Shown here in pieces: positions 1-6,292 of a stretch of DNA of 11,227 bases. Numbering within the stretch: the stretch's first letter is position 1; each line of letters begins with the position of its first letter. Position numbers and translations under genes: made by a program. The DNA is from Eubacterium sp. (GTDB lineage Bacteria > Bacillota > Clostridia > Oscillospirales > Acutalibacteraceae). The stretch spans positions 1-11,227 of the forward strand of contig JAILGO010000086.1 of assembly GCA_024696725.1 (NCBI GenBank), written 5' to 3'. The notes beneath the pieces are model-generated. The model had not been told where the DNA came from, did not search any database, and was given only the letters and a program-made list of their open reading frames with translations.

Positions 1-19
1 TTTTGTAAAAATATGTATA

Positions 20-48
20 TTGTCTCACTATAGGCGATGTGATATAAT
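20..48 (+). promoter_or_regulatory. Sigma-A-type promoter of the phosphoglycerol transferase gene
   Basis: The -35 box TTGTCT (20-25) and -10 box TATAAT (43-48) are separated by 17 bp. Transcription would begin near 55, leaving a leader of about 25 nt before the ATG at 80. The Shine-Dalgarno (SD) sequence AGGAG (66-70) is 9 nt upstream of that ATG and only 2 nt from the ATG at 73, so it selects the start at 80. Confidence 0.75.
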
Positions 49-79
49 TTTCGTATATCATACATAGGAGATATGAAAA

Positions 80-1963
80 ATGTTTTTAACCCTGGCAACT
101 ATCGCCGCGGCAATATGCGCGGTATCAGAAATTATTTTCTATCACAAAAAAAGAACGGCAGGATATATAATTACGTCCGTACTGAGAAACGTTCTTTTAA
201 CCGATACCTTAACAATGTTTGTTTTCCTTCACGTTCTGAGGTGTCGGCATTTTCTCGATTGTTCTATGTATAAGCCGAACCATTATGTTAAGGTGTTCTT
301 CGTAGCGCTTGGCGTAGGTTTTCTTTCGCAGGCTCTTTATTCGTTTTTAACCTCAAGACTTCGTATAGAGCCCGACGAACCAAAGCATAAAAAGGGCGCA
401 ATGGTTGTAAGAATAGTTTCGACGATACTGTTCTTCCTCGGCTGTATGGCAAAAACGGGAACCGACTGGGGAAGAAACGAGTTCGGTAAGGTTACGGGCG
501 ACCAGCTTATTATTAACCTTACTTCTCCGACTGAAGGAACCGAAGCAAGCGTATATTACAGCGGATTTGAGGGACCCGTGTTCCACTCTCTCCTTTATAC
601 AATGCTGTTCGCCTTGTTCGTTTTCGTTTGCTTTAAGCTTGTCTGTATATTTAAAAACGAAAAAACGAGAACGGTTTTAAACGATTTATCTAAACGTATA
701 GTCTGCGCGGTTCTTGCGGTATTCTGTCTTGTTCAGGGCGTATCCTACGGAATAGATAAATTTAAGCTTGAAACCGTATTTAACGCTTACGTTTTAAAAT
801 CGGATATAATAGATAAAAACTACGTTGACCCGAGAACGGCTGAGATAAAATGGCCCGAGAAAAAGAGAAATCTTATCCATATCTATCTTGAATCCATGGA
901 AAACAGCTATATGTCGAAGGCTGAGGGCGGCTTTATGAAGGATAATCTTATTCCTAACCTTACAAAGCTTGCCTATACGGGAACCGTATTTTCAAATAAC
1001 GGAAAATACTTCGGCGGACCGCGCGAGGGTACGGGCACTCAGTGGTCGGTAGCCTCAATGGTCAATCAGCTTACGGGACTTCCCATGAAGGCTCCCGGCT
1101 GGATAAACTCTTACGGCGCTGACGGAAAATTCCTTTCCGGCGCATATACGCTCGGCGAGCTTCTTGAAGAGCAGGGCTACGAGCAAACCTGTATGATTGG
1201 CGCAAGCGGAACCTTCGGAGGACTTCGCTATCTCTATACAACTCACGGAAACTGGACGTTCTTTGACTACAATTACGCGATAGAGCATAAATATATTCCT
1301 GAGAACTATAAGGTATGGTGGGGATTTGAGGACGACAAGCTTTATGAGTTCGCGAAGAAGGAAATAACCCGTCTTTACGAAACGGGCAAGCCGTTTAACT
1401 TTACTATGGAAAACGCCGATACCCACAGACCGGACGGCTATGTTTCCCCGGGAAAATCTACTCCGTTTAAGCTTCCCTATGCAAACGCTATATGGAACAG
1501 CGATAAGGACGTATCGAAATTTATCGAGTGGATTCAGCAGCAGCCCTTCTATGAGAACACAACTATAGTTCTTATCGGCGACCATCTAAGTATGGACACC
1601 GCGTTCTTCAGAGACGCTAAGTTCACCAAAAAATATAATCGCACGCAGTATAACTGTATTATCAATCCCGACCCGTCGGTAGGTAAGCCCGACGAGAGAG
1701 TTACGAGAAAACGTAAATGGGCTAACTGGGACTACTTCCCGACTATTGTAGCTTCAATCGGCGGTCAGATTGAGGGCGAAAGGCTCGGAATAGGTACAAA
1801 TCTGTTCAGCGGACATCCTACGATTTACGAGGAACTCGGCGCTAAAGAGGTCGATAAGGAGCTTGAAAAGGGAAGCGTGTTCTATAACGAAAGAATACTT
1901 CAGGTAAGCGAGCTCGACTCGGCGGCGTCTAAAGGAATAAAAACGAAGAAAAAGCATAATTAA
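80..1963 (+). CDS. Membrane-anchored phosphoglycerol transferase (LtaS/OpgB-type, sulfatase-fold)
   Basis: The 627-residue protein has a hydrophobic N-terminal part with about five or six membrane segments (near 1-20, 34-53, 70-91, 107-123, 170-191, 206-224), followed by an extracytoplasmic alkaline-phosphatase-fold domain from about 260. The LtaS metal and nucleophile set can be followed: Glu271 in IYLESMENSY, Thr320 in GTGTQW as the likely nucleophile, His449 in DTHRPDG, and Asp501-His502 in IGDHLSM. The wording around these sites (SVASMV..LTGLP, DTHRPDG) resembles E. coli OpgB/MdoB more than S. aureus LtaS. Family members move sn-glycerol-1-phosphate from phosphatidylglycerol onto a lipid anchor or glycan. 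The acceptor here cannot be told from sequence; a lipoteichoic-acid-like polymer or another surface glycan is possible. The gene is a single-gene unit with its own promoter and terminator. At 627 residues it is shorter than E. coli OpgB. Confidence 0.85.
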   Translation: MFLTLATIAAAICAVSEIIFYHKKRTAGYIITSVLRNVLLTDTLTMFVFLHVLRCRHFLDCSMYKPNHYVKVFFVALGVGFLSQALYSFLTSRLRIEPDEPKHKKGAMVVRIVSTILFFLGCMAKTGTDWGRNEFGKVTGDQLIINLTSPTEGTEASVYYSGFEGPVFHSLLYTMLFALFVFVCFKLVCIFKNEKTRTVLNDLSKRIVCAVLAVFCLVQGVSYGIDKFKLETVFNAYVLKSDIIDKNYVDPRTAEIKWPEKKRNLIHIYLESMENSYMSKAEGGFMKDNLIPNLTKLAYTGTVFSNNGKYFGGPREGTGTQWSVASMVNQLTGLPMKAPGWINSYGADGKFLSGAYTLGELLEEQGYEQTCMIGASGTFGGLRYLYTTHGNWTFFDYNYAIEHKYIPENYKVWWGFEDDKLYEFAKKEITRLYETGKPFNFTMENADTHRPDGYVSPGKSTPFKLPYANAIWNSDKDVSKFIEWIQQQPFYENTTIVLIGDHLSMDTAFFRDAKFTKKYNRTQYNCIINPDPSVGKPDERVTRKRKWANWDYFPTIVASIGGQIEGERLGIGTNLFSGHPTIYEELGAKEVDKELEKGSVFYNERILQVSELDSAASKGIKTKKKHN

Positions 1964-1972
1964 ACTTTTATC

Positions 1973-1999
1973 GGCGGCAGGTTTTCCTGCCGCCTTTTT
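1973..1999 (+). terminator. Rho-independent terminator after the phosphoglycerol transferase gene
   Basis: A perfect 9-bp GC-rich stem (GGCGGCAGG, 1973-1981; CCTGCCGCC, 1986-1994) with a TTTT loop is followed by five T residues (1995-1999). It lies 9 nt after the stop codon. Confidence 0.92.
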
Positions 2000-2038
2000 G
2001 TGTCTTGACACATAGAGAAATACTATAAATTGTGTCAA
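1999..2038. repeat. Cluster of TGTGTC/GACACA inverted motifs upstream of the ylxM promoter
   Basis: TGTGTC (1999-2004) and GACACA (2007-2012) form a perfect palindrome with a TT centre. TTGACACA (2005-2012) is also repeated in inverted form as TGTGTCAA (2031-2038), 18 bp away. A related TTGACACG lies at 2083-2090 and contains the -35 box of the ylxM promoter. This may be an operator cluster or chance. TTGACA at 2005 has no -10 box at proper spacing, so I do not call it a promoter. Confidence 0.4.
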
Positions 2039-2082
2039 TAGTTTCAGCGAAAATTTTGTTAAAAAAATTATTCATTTTTTGC

Positions 2083-2111
2083 TTGACACGGGCTCTTACT
2101 TTATGTATAAT
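2083..2111 (+). promoter_or_regulatory. Full-consensus promoter of the ylxM-ffh operon
   Basis: TTGACA (2083-2088) and TATAAT (2106-2111) both match the housekeeping sigma consensus exactly, with a 17-bp spacer. Transcription should begin around 2117-2119, about 50 nt before the ylxM start. A promoter this strong fits an operon that includes ffh and the ribosomal protein gene rpsP. Confidence 0.92.
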
Positions 2112-2115
2112 AAGT

Positions 2116-2148
2116 ACCGCTGTAAAGATAAATAACTTTACAGGCGGT
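2116..2148 (+). promoter_or_regulatory. Stem-loop at the 5' end of the ylxM-ffh mRNA
   Basis: ACCGCTGTAAAG (2116-2127) pairs with CTTTACA-G-GCGGT (2136-2148), giving 12 base pairs with one bulged G and an 8-nt AT-rich loop. The stem begins almost at the predicted transcription start and ends 5 nt before the AAAGGAG ribosome binding site (2154-2160). There is no U-tract, so it is not a terminator. A 5'-terminal stem that protects the mRNA is one plausible role; a protein-binding site is another. Confidence 0.55.
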
Positions 2149-2167
2149 TAATGAAAGGAGAGAGGAT

Positions 2168-2533
2168 ATGGCTAAGAATCTTGAAGTTCCGCTTCTGCTT
2201 GATTTTTACGGCGAAATGCTTACCGATAAGCAGCGCGATTTTCTTGAGCTTTATTATAATGAGGACCTCTCTCTGTCTGAGATTGCCGAAAACGAGGGTA
2301 TAACCCGTCAGGGCGTAAGAGACTCTATTAAAAGGGCGGAATCACAGCTTTTTGATATGGAAGGAAAGCTTCACCTTTTTGAACGCTTTAACGAGCTTGT
2401 AAAGGGACTTGACGAGATTAAAAGATGTGCCGACGCTATTTATGAATATAACCTTGACCATTCACTGTCGAGGGAGATTAACGAAAATGCTGCAAGGATA
2501 AAAAGCCTTGCCGAATATCTCAGCGAGGATTGA
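2168..2533 (+). CDS. ylxM: YlxM-type SRP-associated DNA-binding-like protein (UPF0122)
   Basis: The 121-residue protein carries a sigma-70 region-4-like helix-turn-helix over about residues 17-58 (LTDKQRDFLELYYNEDLSLS, then EIAENEGITRQGVRDSIKRA), followed by a helical tail. This matches the YlxM family, almost always encoded directly upstream of ffh in Firmicutes. In streptococci YlxM is reported to bind the signal recognition particle and modulate it, so the helix-turn-helix may no longer serve as a transcription regulator. It is the first gene behind the consensus promoter, with AAAGGAG (2154-2160) 7 nt before the ATG. Its stop is 8 nt before the ffh start. Confidence 0.92.
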   Translation: MAKNLEVPLLLDFYGEMLTDKQRDFLELYYNEDLSLSEIAENEGITRQGVRDSIKRAESQLFDMEGKLHLFERFNELVKGLDEIKRCADAIYEYNLDHSLSREINENAARIKSLAEYLSED

Positions 2534-2541
2534 TATAATCA

Positions 2542-3939
2542 ATGGCTTTTGAAGGACTCAGCGAACGCCTTGAAAATTCGTTTAAAAAGCTAAGAGCTAA
2601 GGGAAAGCTTACCGAAGCCGACGTTAAGGAGGCAATGCGCGAGGTTAGACTTGCGCTGCTCGAAGCCGACGTAAACTACAAGGTATCGAAGGAATTTACA
2701 AAAAAGGTAACCGAAAGAGCTATCGGCGCGGACGTTATGGAAAGTCTTACGCCGGGCCAGATGGTTATTAAAATAGTTAATGAAGAGCTGACCGAGCTTA
2801 TGGGCGGTAATGAGGCAAGACTCGCTATCGCTAACCATCCGCCTACAATCGTTATGATGTGCGGTCTCCAGGGTAGCGGTAAAACCACGCATTCCGCTAA
2901 GCTTGCTTTGAAGCTCAAGAAGGAAGGCCACAGACCTCTTCTCGTAGCCTGCGACGTTTACAGACCCGCAGCTATTAAACAGCTTCAGGTTGTCGGCGAG
3001 CAGGTAGGCGTTCCGGTTTTTGAAATGGGAAACGAAAATCCTGTTCATATCGCCGAGGAGGCGGTTAAGTACGCTAAGGACCACGGAAACGATTACGTGT
3101 TCCTTGATACCGCAGGACGTCTTCATATCGACGAGCAGCTTATGGCGGAGCTTACTGATATCCGCGCTACTGTTCACCCCCACGAGATTCTTCTCGTAAT
3201 CGACGCAATGACGGGTCAGGACGCCGTTAACGTCGCTAAAAGCTTTAACGAAACGCTCGGTATCGACGGCGTAATTCTTACAAAGCTCGACGGCGATACA
3301 AGAGGCGGCGCGGCGCTTTCGGTAAGAGCGGTAACGGGTAAGCCGATAAAGTTTGTCGGTACGGGCGAAAAGCTCGACAATCTTGAAACCTTCCACCCGA
3401 GCCGTATGGCTTCGCGTATACTCGGTATGGGCGACGTGCTCTCCTTTATTGAAAAGGCGGAGCTTGCGCTTGACGAAAAAAAGGCGGCTGAGCTTGAAGC
3501 AAGGCTTGCTAAGAATAAATTTGACTTAAACGACTTGCTTGACCAGTTTGAACAGATTGAGCGTATGGGCTCAATTAAGGACACAATTAAGCTCATTCCC
3601 GGTATAGGCAAGCAGATTAAGGACGAGGACATTGACGAACAGGCGTTTGACCGTTTCAGAGCAATCATTTATTCAATGACGAAGCAGGAACGCGCAAAGC
3701 CCGAAATCATAAACGCCTCGCGTAAAAGAAGAATTGCCGCAGGCTGCGGAAGAACAGTCGAGGACGTAAACAAGCTTCTCGCTCAGTTCAAGCAGATGCA
3801 GAAAATGATGAAACAGTTCGGCGGCAATAAAGGACCTAAGGTTAGTAAAAAGATGCGCCGCCTTATGCAGCAAAATCCCGAAATGGCTGAAAAAATGATG
3901 GGCGGTATGAAGGGCGGTCAGAACCCCTTCGGTTTTTAA
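2542..3939 (+). CDS. ffh: Signal recognition particle GTPase Ffh (SRP54)
   Basis: Ffh binds the SRP RNA and signal peptides of nascent membrane and exported proteins, and brings the ribosome to the receptor FtsY. The 465-residue protein has the expected N-G-M order. An N-terminal four-helix bundle is followed by the GTPase domain with P-loop GLQGSGKTT (108-116), DTAGR (189-193) and TKLDG (247-251), followed by DTRGGAAL. The methionine-rich M domain runs from about 300, with RRIAAGCGRTVEDVNKLL as the SRP-RNA-binding helical region and a Met/Gly-rich tail ending GGQNPFGF. The nearest SD-like sequence, GAGG (2525-2528), is 13 nt from the ATG, so translation probably depends on coupling to ylxM, whose stop lies 8 nt upstream. 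Confidence 0.98.
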   Translation: MAFEGLSERLENSFKKLRAKGKLTEADVKEAMREVRLALLEADVNYKVSKEFTKKVTERAIGADVMESLTPGQMVIKIVNEELTELMGGNEARLAIANHPPTIVMMCGLQGSGKTTHSAKLALKLKKEGHRPLLVACDVYRPAAIKQLQVVGEQVGVPVFEMGNENPVHIAEEAVKYAKDHGNDYVFLDTAGRLHIDEQLMAELTDIRATVHPHEILLVIDAMTGQDAVNVAKSFNETLGIDGVILTKLDGDTRGGAALSVRAVTGKPIKFVGTGEKLDNLETFHPSRMASRILGMGDVLSFIEKAELALDEKKAAELEARLAKNKFDLNDLLDQFEQIERMGSIKDTIKLIPGIGKQIKDEDIDEQAFDRFRAIIYSMTKQERAKPEIINASRKRRIAAGCGRTVEDVNKLLAQFKQMQKMMKQFGGNKGPKVSKKMRRLMQQNPEMAEKMMGGMKGGQNPFGF

Positions 3940-4005
3940 GTAAACAGCGTATTTATTAATGCGTAAAAAATAACATTATAATATATTTCCAGGAGGTAAG
4001 GAAAA

Positions 4006-4248
4006 ATGGCAGTAAAAATCAGACTTCGCAGAATGGGCGCAAAGAAGGCTCCTTTCTACCGTGTAGTAGTAGCGGATTCAAGATATCCCCGTGACGGACG
4101 TTTTATCGAGGAAATCGGTTATTACAATCCTATGACGGAGCCCGTTGAGATTAAGCTCGACGCTGACAAGGCTAAGAAGTGGATTGCTAACGGCGCTCAG
4201 CCTACAGATACCGTTAAGGCACTCTTCAAAAAAGAAGGCATCCTTTAA
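4006..4248 (+). CDS. rpsP: 30S ribosomal protein bS16
   Basis: The 80-residue protein begins [20 protein letters not shown] and contains [16 protein letters not shown], the hallmark of bS16, at the usual length for the family. bS16 binds 16S rRNA and is needed for early 30S assembly. A strong ribosome binding site AGGAGG (3991-3996) lies 9 nt before the ATG. The 66-nt gap after ffh has no convincing terminator, and only a weak promoter-like sequence, so rpsP is probably cotranscribed with ffh. It heads the conserved rpsP-khpA-rimM-trmD cluster. Confidence 0.98.
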   Translation: MAVKIRLRRMGAKKAPFYRVVVADSRYPRDGRFIEEIGYYNPMTEPVEIKLDADKAKKWIANGAQPTDTVKALFKKEGIL

Positions 4249-4286
4249 TTTTGTAATCCGACAGAATTAAACAGGAGGTGTTTTCT

Positions 4287-4520
4287 TTGGAGGAATTGTT
4301 AAAATCAATAACTATGGGCTTAGTTGATAACCCTGATGCAATTTCAATTGAGGTTGACGAGCCTGACGAAGAAGGCGTAACCGTTTATCATCTTCACGTT
4401 GACGAAAGCGATATGGGCCGTGTTATCGGCAAGCAGGGAAGAATTGCTAAGGCAATCCGCGTAGTAATGCGTGCTGCCGCCAATCGCAGAGACGCTAAAA
4501 TTTCAGTTGAAATAGATTAA
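4287..4520 (+). CDS. khpA: KH-domain RNA-binding protein KhpA
   Basis: The protein is 77 residues from a TTG start at 4287. It is a single KH domain with the GxxG loop as GKQG (48-51, in RVIGKQGRIAKAIR). KhpA forms a dimer or pairs with KhpB (Jag) and binds many RNAs; in streptococci it influences cell division and elongation. I chose the TTG because AGGAGG (4273-4278) sits 8 nt before it and the resulting N-terminus, MEELLKSI, is the family's usual beginning. The in-frame GTG at 4278 overlaps the ribosome binding site. The gene lies 38 nt after rpsP, its standard position in Firmicutes. A terminator hairpin begins 8 nt after the stop codon. Confidence 0.95.
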   Translation: MEELLKSITMGLVDNPDAISIEVDEPDEEGVTVYHLHVDESDMGRVIGKQGRIAKAIRVVMRAAANRRDAKISVEID

Positions 4521-4528
4521 TAAAGTAG

Positions 4529-4557
4529 GGGCGGGTCTCTGTGCTCGCCCGTTTTTT
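4529..4557 (+). terminator. Intrinsic terminator or attenuator between khpA and rimM
   Basis: GGGCGGGT (4529-4536) pairs with GTGCTCGCCC-region bases 4543-4550, with two G-T wobbles and a 6-nt loop. It is followed by G and six T residues (4552-4557). The T-tract ends 4 nt before the rimM ATG. Since rimM and trmD have no other visible promoter, the hairpin is likely a partial terminator that lowers their expression relative to rpsP. Confidence 0.8.
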
Positions 4558-4561
4558 GATT

Positions 4562-5071
4562 ATGAAGCAGTATCTTGAAATAGGAAAAATAAATAATACC
4601 CATGCTCTCAGGGGCGAGCTTAAGCTTGAAATGTGGTGCGACGGAATAGATTACTTAAAGCAACTCGAGAGGGTGTATCTTGACAGTAAAGGGGAGCAGG
4701 AGCTTACCCTTGTTTCGGTGCGCCCTCAGAAGAATATCGCAATAATAAAGCTTGCTGAGATTACAACCGTCGAGGAAGCCGAAAAGCTTAAGGGAAGAGT
4801 GCTTTACTGTAACCGTGACGACGCGCAGATAGACGACGGCGCATATTATATTGCGGACCTTATCGGCTGCTATGTCGTTGACGCCGATACCGACGAGGAG
4901 TACGGAAGAATTACCGACGTAATGAACTACGGCTCCTGCGATATTTACGACGTCGAAAATGACGGTAAGCACGTGCTTATCCCCGCTATTCCCGACGTTA
5001 TAGCTGAAATCAATACCGAGTATCAGGTGGTTAAAATAAAGCCGATGAAAGGACTGTTCGATGAGAATTGA
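4562..5071 (+). CDS. rimM: Ribosome maturation factor RimM
   Basis: RimM assists 30S head assembly and 16S rRNA processing, and binds uS19. From ATG 4562 the protein has 169 residues and begins MKQYLEIGKINNTHALRGEL, the typical RimM start (family: x-GKI-x-x-THG-x-x-GE). The later segments LKGRVLYCNRDDA and YYIADLIGCYVVD, and the C-terminal PRC-barrel part DVENDGKHVLIPAIPDVI, also fit. The start is unusual: no SD precedes ATG 4562, because the terminator U-tract lies there. An in-frame GTG at 4541 has AGGGG (4527-4531) at 9-nt spacing and would add seven residues (MLARFLI), but both lie inside the hairpin. I prefer 4562 on family length. The 3' end overlaps trmD by 11 nt, so the two are translationally coupled. 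Confidence 0.93.
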   Translation: MKQYLEIGKINNTHALRGELKLEMWCDGIDYLKQLERVYLDSKGEQELTLVSVRPQKNIAIIKLAEITTVEEAEKLKGRVLYCNRDDAQIDDGAYYIADLIGCYVVDADTDEEYGRITDVMNYGSCDIYDVENDGKHVLIPAIPDVIAEINTEYQVVKIKPMKGLFDEN

Positions 5072-5786
5072 TATAATGACGCTTTTTCCCGAAATGTGTA
5101 ACTCCGTTCTCGGCGAAAGCATTATCGGCAGAGCGAGAGAAACGGGAAAGGTAGAAATCAATACCGTGGATATCCGCGATTATACCGAGGATAAACACCG
5201 CCGCGTCGACGATAAGCCCTACGGCGGCGGAATGGGTATGGTAATGCAGGCGGAGCCGGTTTATGCCTGCTATAAAGCATTATGCGAAAAAACAGGTACA
5301 GCGCCGCATTTAATCTATATGACTCCTCAGGGAAAGACTCTTACTCAGGAAAGGGTAAAAGAGCTTTCCGGTCTTGATAATATAGCGATACTCTGCGGTC
5401 ATTATGAAGGAATCGACGAAAGAGTAATAGAGGAGCTGCATCCCGAGGAAATATCCGTGGGCGACTACGTGCTTACGGGCGGAGAGCTTCCCGCGCTTAT
5501 CCTTGCCGACAGTATTTCCCGTATGCTTCCCGGAGTCCTTTCGGGCGAGAAATGCTATACCGAGGAAAGCCATTACAATTCACTGCTTGAATATCCCCAG
5601 TATACCCACCCGTCAGAATGGCACGGAAGAGCCGTTCCCGAGGTGCTTTTATCGGGACATCACGCTAATATCGACGCGTGGAGAAGAGAGCAGAGTCTTA
5701 AGCGAACTTCGGAGCGAAGACCGGATATGCTCGAAAAAGCCGAATTGACCGAAAAGGACAAAATATACCTATCGGCGCTCGGATAA
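5061..5786 (+). CDS. trmD: tRNA (guanine-N1)-methyltransferase TrmD
   Basis: TrmD makes m1G37 in tRNAs that have G36, using S-adenosylmethionine, and so prevents +1 frameshifting. The 241-residue protein begins MRIDIMTLFPEM and contains YGGGMGMVMQ, GHYEGIDERV (113-122) and YVLTGGELPAL (136-146), which form the SAM-binding trefoil knot of the SPOUT fold, followed by SISRMLPGVL with Arg154. The residue aligning with the catalytic Asp169 of E. coli TrmD appears to be Glu169 in TEES, a conservative change. The start overlaps rimM by 11 nt. The usual next gene of this operon, rplS (bL19), is absent; a 231-nt spacer and HPr follow. No strong terminator is visible after the stop. Confidence 0.97.
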   Translation: MRIDIMTLFPEMCNSVLGESIIGRARETGKVEINTVDIRDYTEDKHRRVDDKPYGGGMGMVMQAEPVYACYKALCEKTGTAPHLIYMTPQGKTLTQERVKELSGLDNIAILCGHYEGIDERVIEELHPEEISVGDYVLTGGELPALILADSISRMLPGVLSGEKCYTEESHYNSLLEYPQYTHPSEWHGRAVPEVLLSGHHANIDAWRREQSLKRTSERRPDMLEKAELTEKDKIYLSALG

Positions 5787-5805
5787 ACACAATATAAGCG
5801 ATTTT

Positions 5806-5834
5806 TTAACGTTTTAATTAAAGCTTCATATAAT
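5806..5834 (+). promoter_or_regulatory. Possible upstream promoter in the trmD-HPr spacer
   Basis: TTAACG (5806-5811) and TATAAT (5829-5834) are 17 bp apart. The -10 box is perfect but the -35 box matches only four of six bases, and the region is AT-rich, so this could be chance. It would give HPr a leader of about 175 nt. Confidence 0.3.
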
Positions 5835-5905
5835 AAAAGCGGCTTGAATTTTTGTTAATATTCCACAAATTCATTCGCTATATTTTGTTGATAATTCATT
5901 AGTCA

Positions 5906-5919
5906 TACGAAGTTTCGTA
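5906..5919. repeat. Palindrome just upstream of the HPr promoter
   Basis: TACGAA-GT-TTCGTA is a perfect 6+6 bp inverted repeat ending 7 bp before the -35 box. Its position suits a regulator-binding site. Its length alone is not statistically strong in AT-rich DNA. Confidence 0.35.
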
Positions 5920-5926
5920 AAGTCCG

Positions 5927-5954
5927 TTGACCTTTTTATTTTAAATGCTATAAT
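5927..5954 (+). promoter_or_regulatory. Promoter of the HPr gene (extended -10)
   Basis: TTGACC (5927-5932) and TATAAT (5949-5954) are separated by 16 bp, and TGC directly before the -10 box supplies the extended -10 TGn element. Transcription should begin near 5961, leaving a leader of about 57 nt. The HPr ribosome binding site GAGAGG (6004-6009) is 8 nt from its ATG. Confidence 0.88.
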
Positions 5955-6017
5955 AAAGCAAGAGGTAAAAAGCCTTTAAGAGTAATATACTTATTTGAGA
6001 TATGAGAGGTACCGGAT

Positions 6018-6281
6018 ATGTTCGTTAAAGATGTTATTGTAGAAAACCAGGTCGGACTTCACGCTCGTCCCGCAACTTTCTTTATTCAGAAGGCTAATGA
6101 GTTCAAGTCATCTATCTGGGTTGAAAAGGAAGAAAGAAGAGTTAATGCTAAGTCGCTTCTCGGTGTTCTTTCCCTTGGTATTATGGGCGGAACAACTATC
6201 AGAATTATTGCTGACGGCGTTGATGAAGAGGAAGCTGTTGACGGACTTGTTTATCTTGTAAGAAGCGGCTTCAATGAATAA
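6018..6281 (+). CDS. ptsH: HPr family phosphocarrier protein
   Basis: The 87-residue cytoplasmic protein fits HPr in length and motifs. GLHARPAT places the phosphorylatable His at residue 15 with Arg17 beside it, and NAKSLLGVLSLG places the regulatory Ser at 46. His15 receives phosphate from Enzyme I and passes it to sugar-specific EIIA proteins of the phosphotransferase system. Ser46 is the target of HPr kinase/phosphorylase and allows corepression with CcpA in Firmicutes. Having both residues argues for true HPr rather than Crh, which lacks His15. No Enzyme I gene (ptsI) follows, unlike the classic ptsHI operon, so a second HPr paralogue elsewhere is possible. The gene has its own promoter and a strong terminator directly after it. 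Confidence 0.92.
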   Translation: MFVKDVIVENQVGLHARPATFFIQKANEFKSSIWVEKEERRVNAKSLLGVLSLGIMGGTTIRIIADGVDEEEAVDGLVYLVRSGFNE

Positions 6282-6292
6282 TTAAGAATTTT

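Noticed and set aside
73..273. Short + strand open frame starting at ATG 73
   Set aside because: The AGGAG site is only 2 nt from this ATG but 9 nt from ATG 80, which opens the 627-residue transferase.
1055..1585. Open frame on the - strand (176 codons) inside the phosphoglycerol transferase gene
   Set aside because: It lies across the conserved catalytic region of the + strand gene and has no recognisable protein features.
2005..2031. TTGACA at 2005 as a second promoter upstream of ylxM
   Set aside because: The nearest -10-like sequence, TATAAA (2024-2029), is only 13 bp away, too short for sigma-A.
2151..2170. Possible leader peptide starting at ATG 2151, upstream of ylxM
   Set aside because: No ribosome binding site precedes it and its first codons overlap the ylxM ribosome binding site in another frame.
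2590..3396. Long open frame (268 codons) on the - strand inside ffh
   Set aside because: It is antisense to a fully supported Ffh with intact GTPase motifs, and its translation shows no recognisable domain. It looks like a by-product of the codon bias of ffh.
3952..3982. Promoter directly upstream of rpsP
   Set aside because: TATAAT (3977-3982) is present but no -35 hexamer better than half-matching lies at 16-18 bp; AT-rich DNA explains it.
4278..4286. GTG 4278 as the khpA start
   Set aside because: The GTG overlaps the AGGAGG ribosome binding site; TTG 4287 has correct spacing and gives the normal family N-terminus.
5816..5856. Terminator after trmD
   Set aside because: The AATTAAAGC/GCTTGAATT stem is AT-rich with a mismatch, a large loop and an interrupted T-tract; too weak to call.
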